Shown here: positions 6,491-7,465 of the stretch, one piece after another
Numbering within the stretch: position 1 is the stretch's first letter
Layout of the letters: each line of letters begins with the position of its first letter
Source of the DNA: Lentisphaeria bacterium UBA1776
GTDB lineage: Bacteria > Verrucomicrobiota > Lentisphaeria > Victivallales > Victivallaceae
Length of the DNA stretch: 7,465 bases
Reading direction: 5' to 3'
Assembly (NCBI GenBank): GCA_002314605.1
Contig: DCGO01000078.1
Coordinates: 29,703-37,167 of the forward strand
Program-made: the position numbers and the translations under genes
Notes under the pieces: generated by a model
Database searches by the model: none
Seen by the model: the letters and a program-made list of their open reading frames with translations, nothing else
Told to the model about the DNA's origin: nothing

Positions 6491-6511
6491 GGCGGATCAC
6501 TTTTCTCCGCC
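6491..6511. terminator. Candidate stem-loop between the convergent genes
   Basis: GGCGGA (6491-6496) and TCCGCC (6506-6511) can pair across a 9-nt loop that includes the stop codon of the minus-strand glycosidase gene. Together with the CCTCCC-GCC-GGGAGG hairpin at 6452-6466 it could help end transcription from both sides of the 25-bp convergent gap. Neither strand shows a following U tract, so a canonical intrinsic terminator is not supported. A run of eight G lies at 6485-6492. Confidence 0.25.
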
Positions 6512-7465
6512 GCACTCTATTGCCACGATGGTGTGTCCGCAAAAATCCGGTACCGTAAATGCGGCGTATTTTCCGTTCCGGGTAAACTGGACATCCTGTT
6601 TTTCCGGGACCGTGTAGATCCGGGAAACACAATTTGTCCGAACTTCCAGCTTCATGCCGCAGACGGGGATCTGATCCTCAATGACTTCCAGCTGCGGGGT
6701 CCTGTTTTCCGGGATGCCGGAGATCAGGTGCACCATGATCCTTTGTTTCTGCCGGGTCACGAAGACTTTGACGAAGGAAAGGGCCCCCGGGGCGCGGACA
6801 AGAGGTTCCGGGAGAAAACCATTCAGCAGATGGGCAATGATCTTTTTGTATTCCAGCCGCCCGCTCTCAAAGTAAGCAGCAAAGAGGGGAAATGCAACAT
6901 GGGCGACCTGCTCCGACAGGGTCACCGCCGCCTGGCCGCAGGGGTCTTTGGGGGGAAGATACTGGAAGAACCGGACGTTTTTCGGCTGCCGGTTGAAATA
7001 AGGGGCGATGTAATTGGCCAGGACCTCCGTTCCGGGGGAGGGGGTTACAAAGGAACTCCGGGCAATGACCGTGACCGGCATTTCCGGAAAGTCGCCGATC
7101 CTGTCCGACTGCATGAAGAGGGGATCAAAAGGCGCGATGCCGGAGTATGTCACCCCCCATTCCGGGAAAACAAACCGGTCATTGGGGGCCGGCAGAATGG
7201 CGGCGGCGGAATCTGAAGCAAATTCCGGAGGGGCGGAGGCGTTCTGATTGGCGGTATGGACCGCATGTTTGACCGGCTCCATGCCGGGCGGATTTTTTTT
7301 GTCCGGACGCTCCTGCAGCCCGGAATACATGGAGGAAATGATCTTTCCCCCCCGGTCCAGATGTTCCCGGAGCCTTTTCTCCAAATCCGGGGTGATCCGG
7401 GTCTCATCCGGCAGGATCAGCGCCTTGTAATTTTTGGTTAATGTCCCAAATCTTGTGACGGGACG
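6497..7465 (-). CDS. Glycosidase-like protein, C-terminal part (beta-galactosidase trimerization / GATase-like fold); 5' end outside window
   Basis: The frame is open from the window edge, so these 322 residues are the C-terminal part of a longer protein; the TTG/Leu near 7384 is internal. Residues 1-50 look like a Rossmann/GATase-like fold: YKALILPDETRITPD, then LREHLDRGGKIISS, the pattern of the beta-galactosidase trimerization domain found after the TIM barrel in GH42-like and hypothetical glycosyl hydrolase 6 proteins. About 51-95 is an insert rich in Pro, Ala and Asn. FVFPEWGVTYSG (98-109) resumes the domain, followed by NYIAPYFNRQ, VAHVAFPLFAAYFESG and a conserved C-terminal beta region with RIMVHLISGIPENRT and FCGHTIVAI near the end. 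The catalytic acids would lie outside the window, so activity and substrate are unknown. It converges on the importer operon with a 25-bp gap. The family is recognised from pattern memory rather than a search; alternatives include a catalytically inactive GH relative. Confidence 0.72.
   Translation of the reverse strand, partial: RPVTRFGTLTKNYKALILPDETRITPDLEKRLREHLDRGGKIISSMYSGLQERPDKKNPPGMEPVKHAVHTANQNASAPPEFASDSAAAILPAPNDRFVFPEWGVTYSGIAPFDPLFMQSDRIGDFPEMPVTVIARSSFVTPSPGTEVLANYIAPYFNRQPKNVRFFQYLPPKDPCGQAAVTLSEQVAHVAFPLFAAYFESGRLEYKKIIAHLLNGFLPEPLVRAPGALSFVKVFVTRQKQRIMVHLISGIPENRTPQLEVIEDQIPVCGMKLEVRTNCVSRIYTVPEKQDVQFTRNGKYAAFTVPDFCGHTIVAIECGGEK

Overview
The window holds six protein-coding genes, five complete and one cut by the right edge, on GC-rich DNA with little intergenic space. 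No RNA gene, insertion sequence, CRISPR array or phage gene is visible. The gene set suggests a heterotrophic, probably diderm bacterium that takes up sugars. The solute-binding proteins have N-terminal export signals without a proper lipobox, which fits a periplasm. The combination of a CBS/DRTGG pyrophosphatase, an Rbs-type importer and a large trimerization-type glycosidase would suit a polysaccharide-degrading anaerobe, for example a Lentisphaerota/Victivallales member. That placement is a guess from gene content, not a demonstrated assignment.

Left block (minus strand, 44-1708): a family II inorganic pyrophosphatase carrying the regulatory CBS-DRTGG-CBS insert. It is transcribed leftward, away from the transporter. 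A likely promoter (1748-1775) and Shine-Dalgarno (1718-1722) favour a GTG start at 1708 over the longer reading frame from 1759/1762.

Middle block (plus strand, 1836-6471): a compact ribose/galactose-type ABC importer operon. It has an extended -10 promoter (1836-1863), a perfect 14-bp palindrome just downstream (1880-1893) that could be a repressor operator, two tandem solute-binding-protein paralogues about 70% identical by hand alignment, a double-domain ATPase, and one permease. The genes are 57, 3 and 15 bp apart and read as one transcription unit. One ATPase and one permease appear to serve two receptors. Both receptors keep the same predicted sugar-contact residues, so they probably bind the same or closely related ligands, which the sequence does not identify.

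Right block (minus strand, 6497-7465): the C-terminal 322 residues of a glycosidase-like protein (beta-galactosidase trimerization / GATase-like fold plus C-terminal beta domain). It converges on the permease with a 25-bp gap. Its catalytic domain lies outside the window. It may release the sugar the importer takes up, but this is inferred only from adjacency.

The window looks mostly conventional. The points most worth a second look are the duplicated receptor, the candidate operator and the Ala/Pro/Asn-rich insertion in the glycosidase. I found no convincing evidence of a wholly new system.
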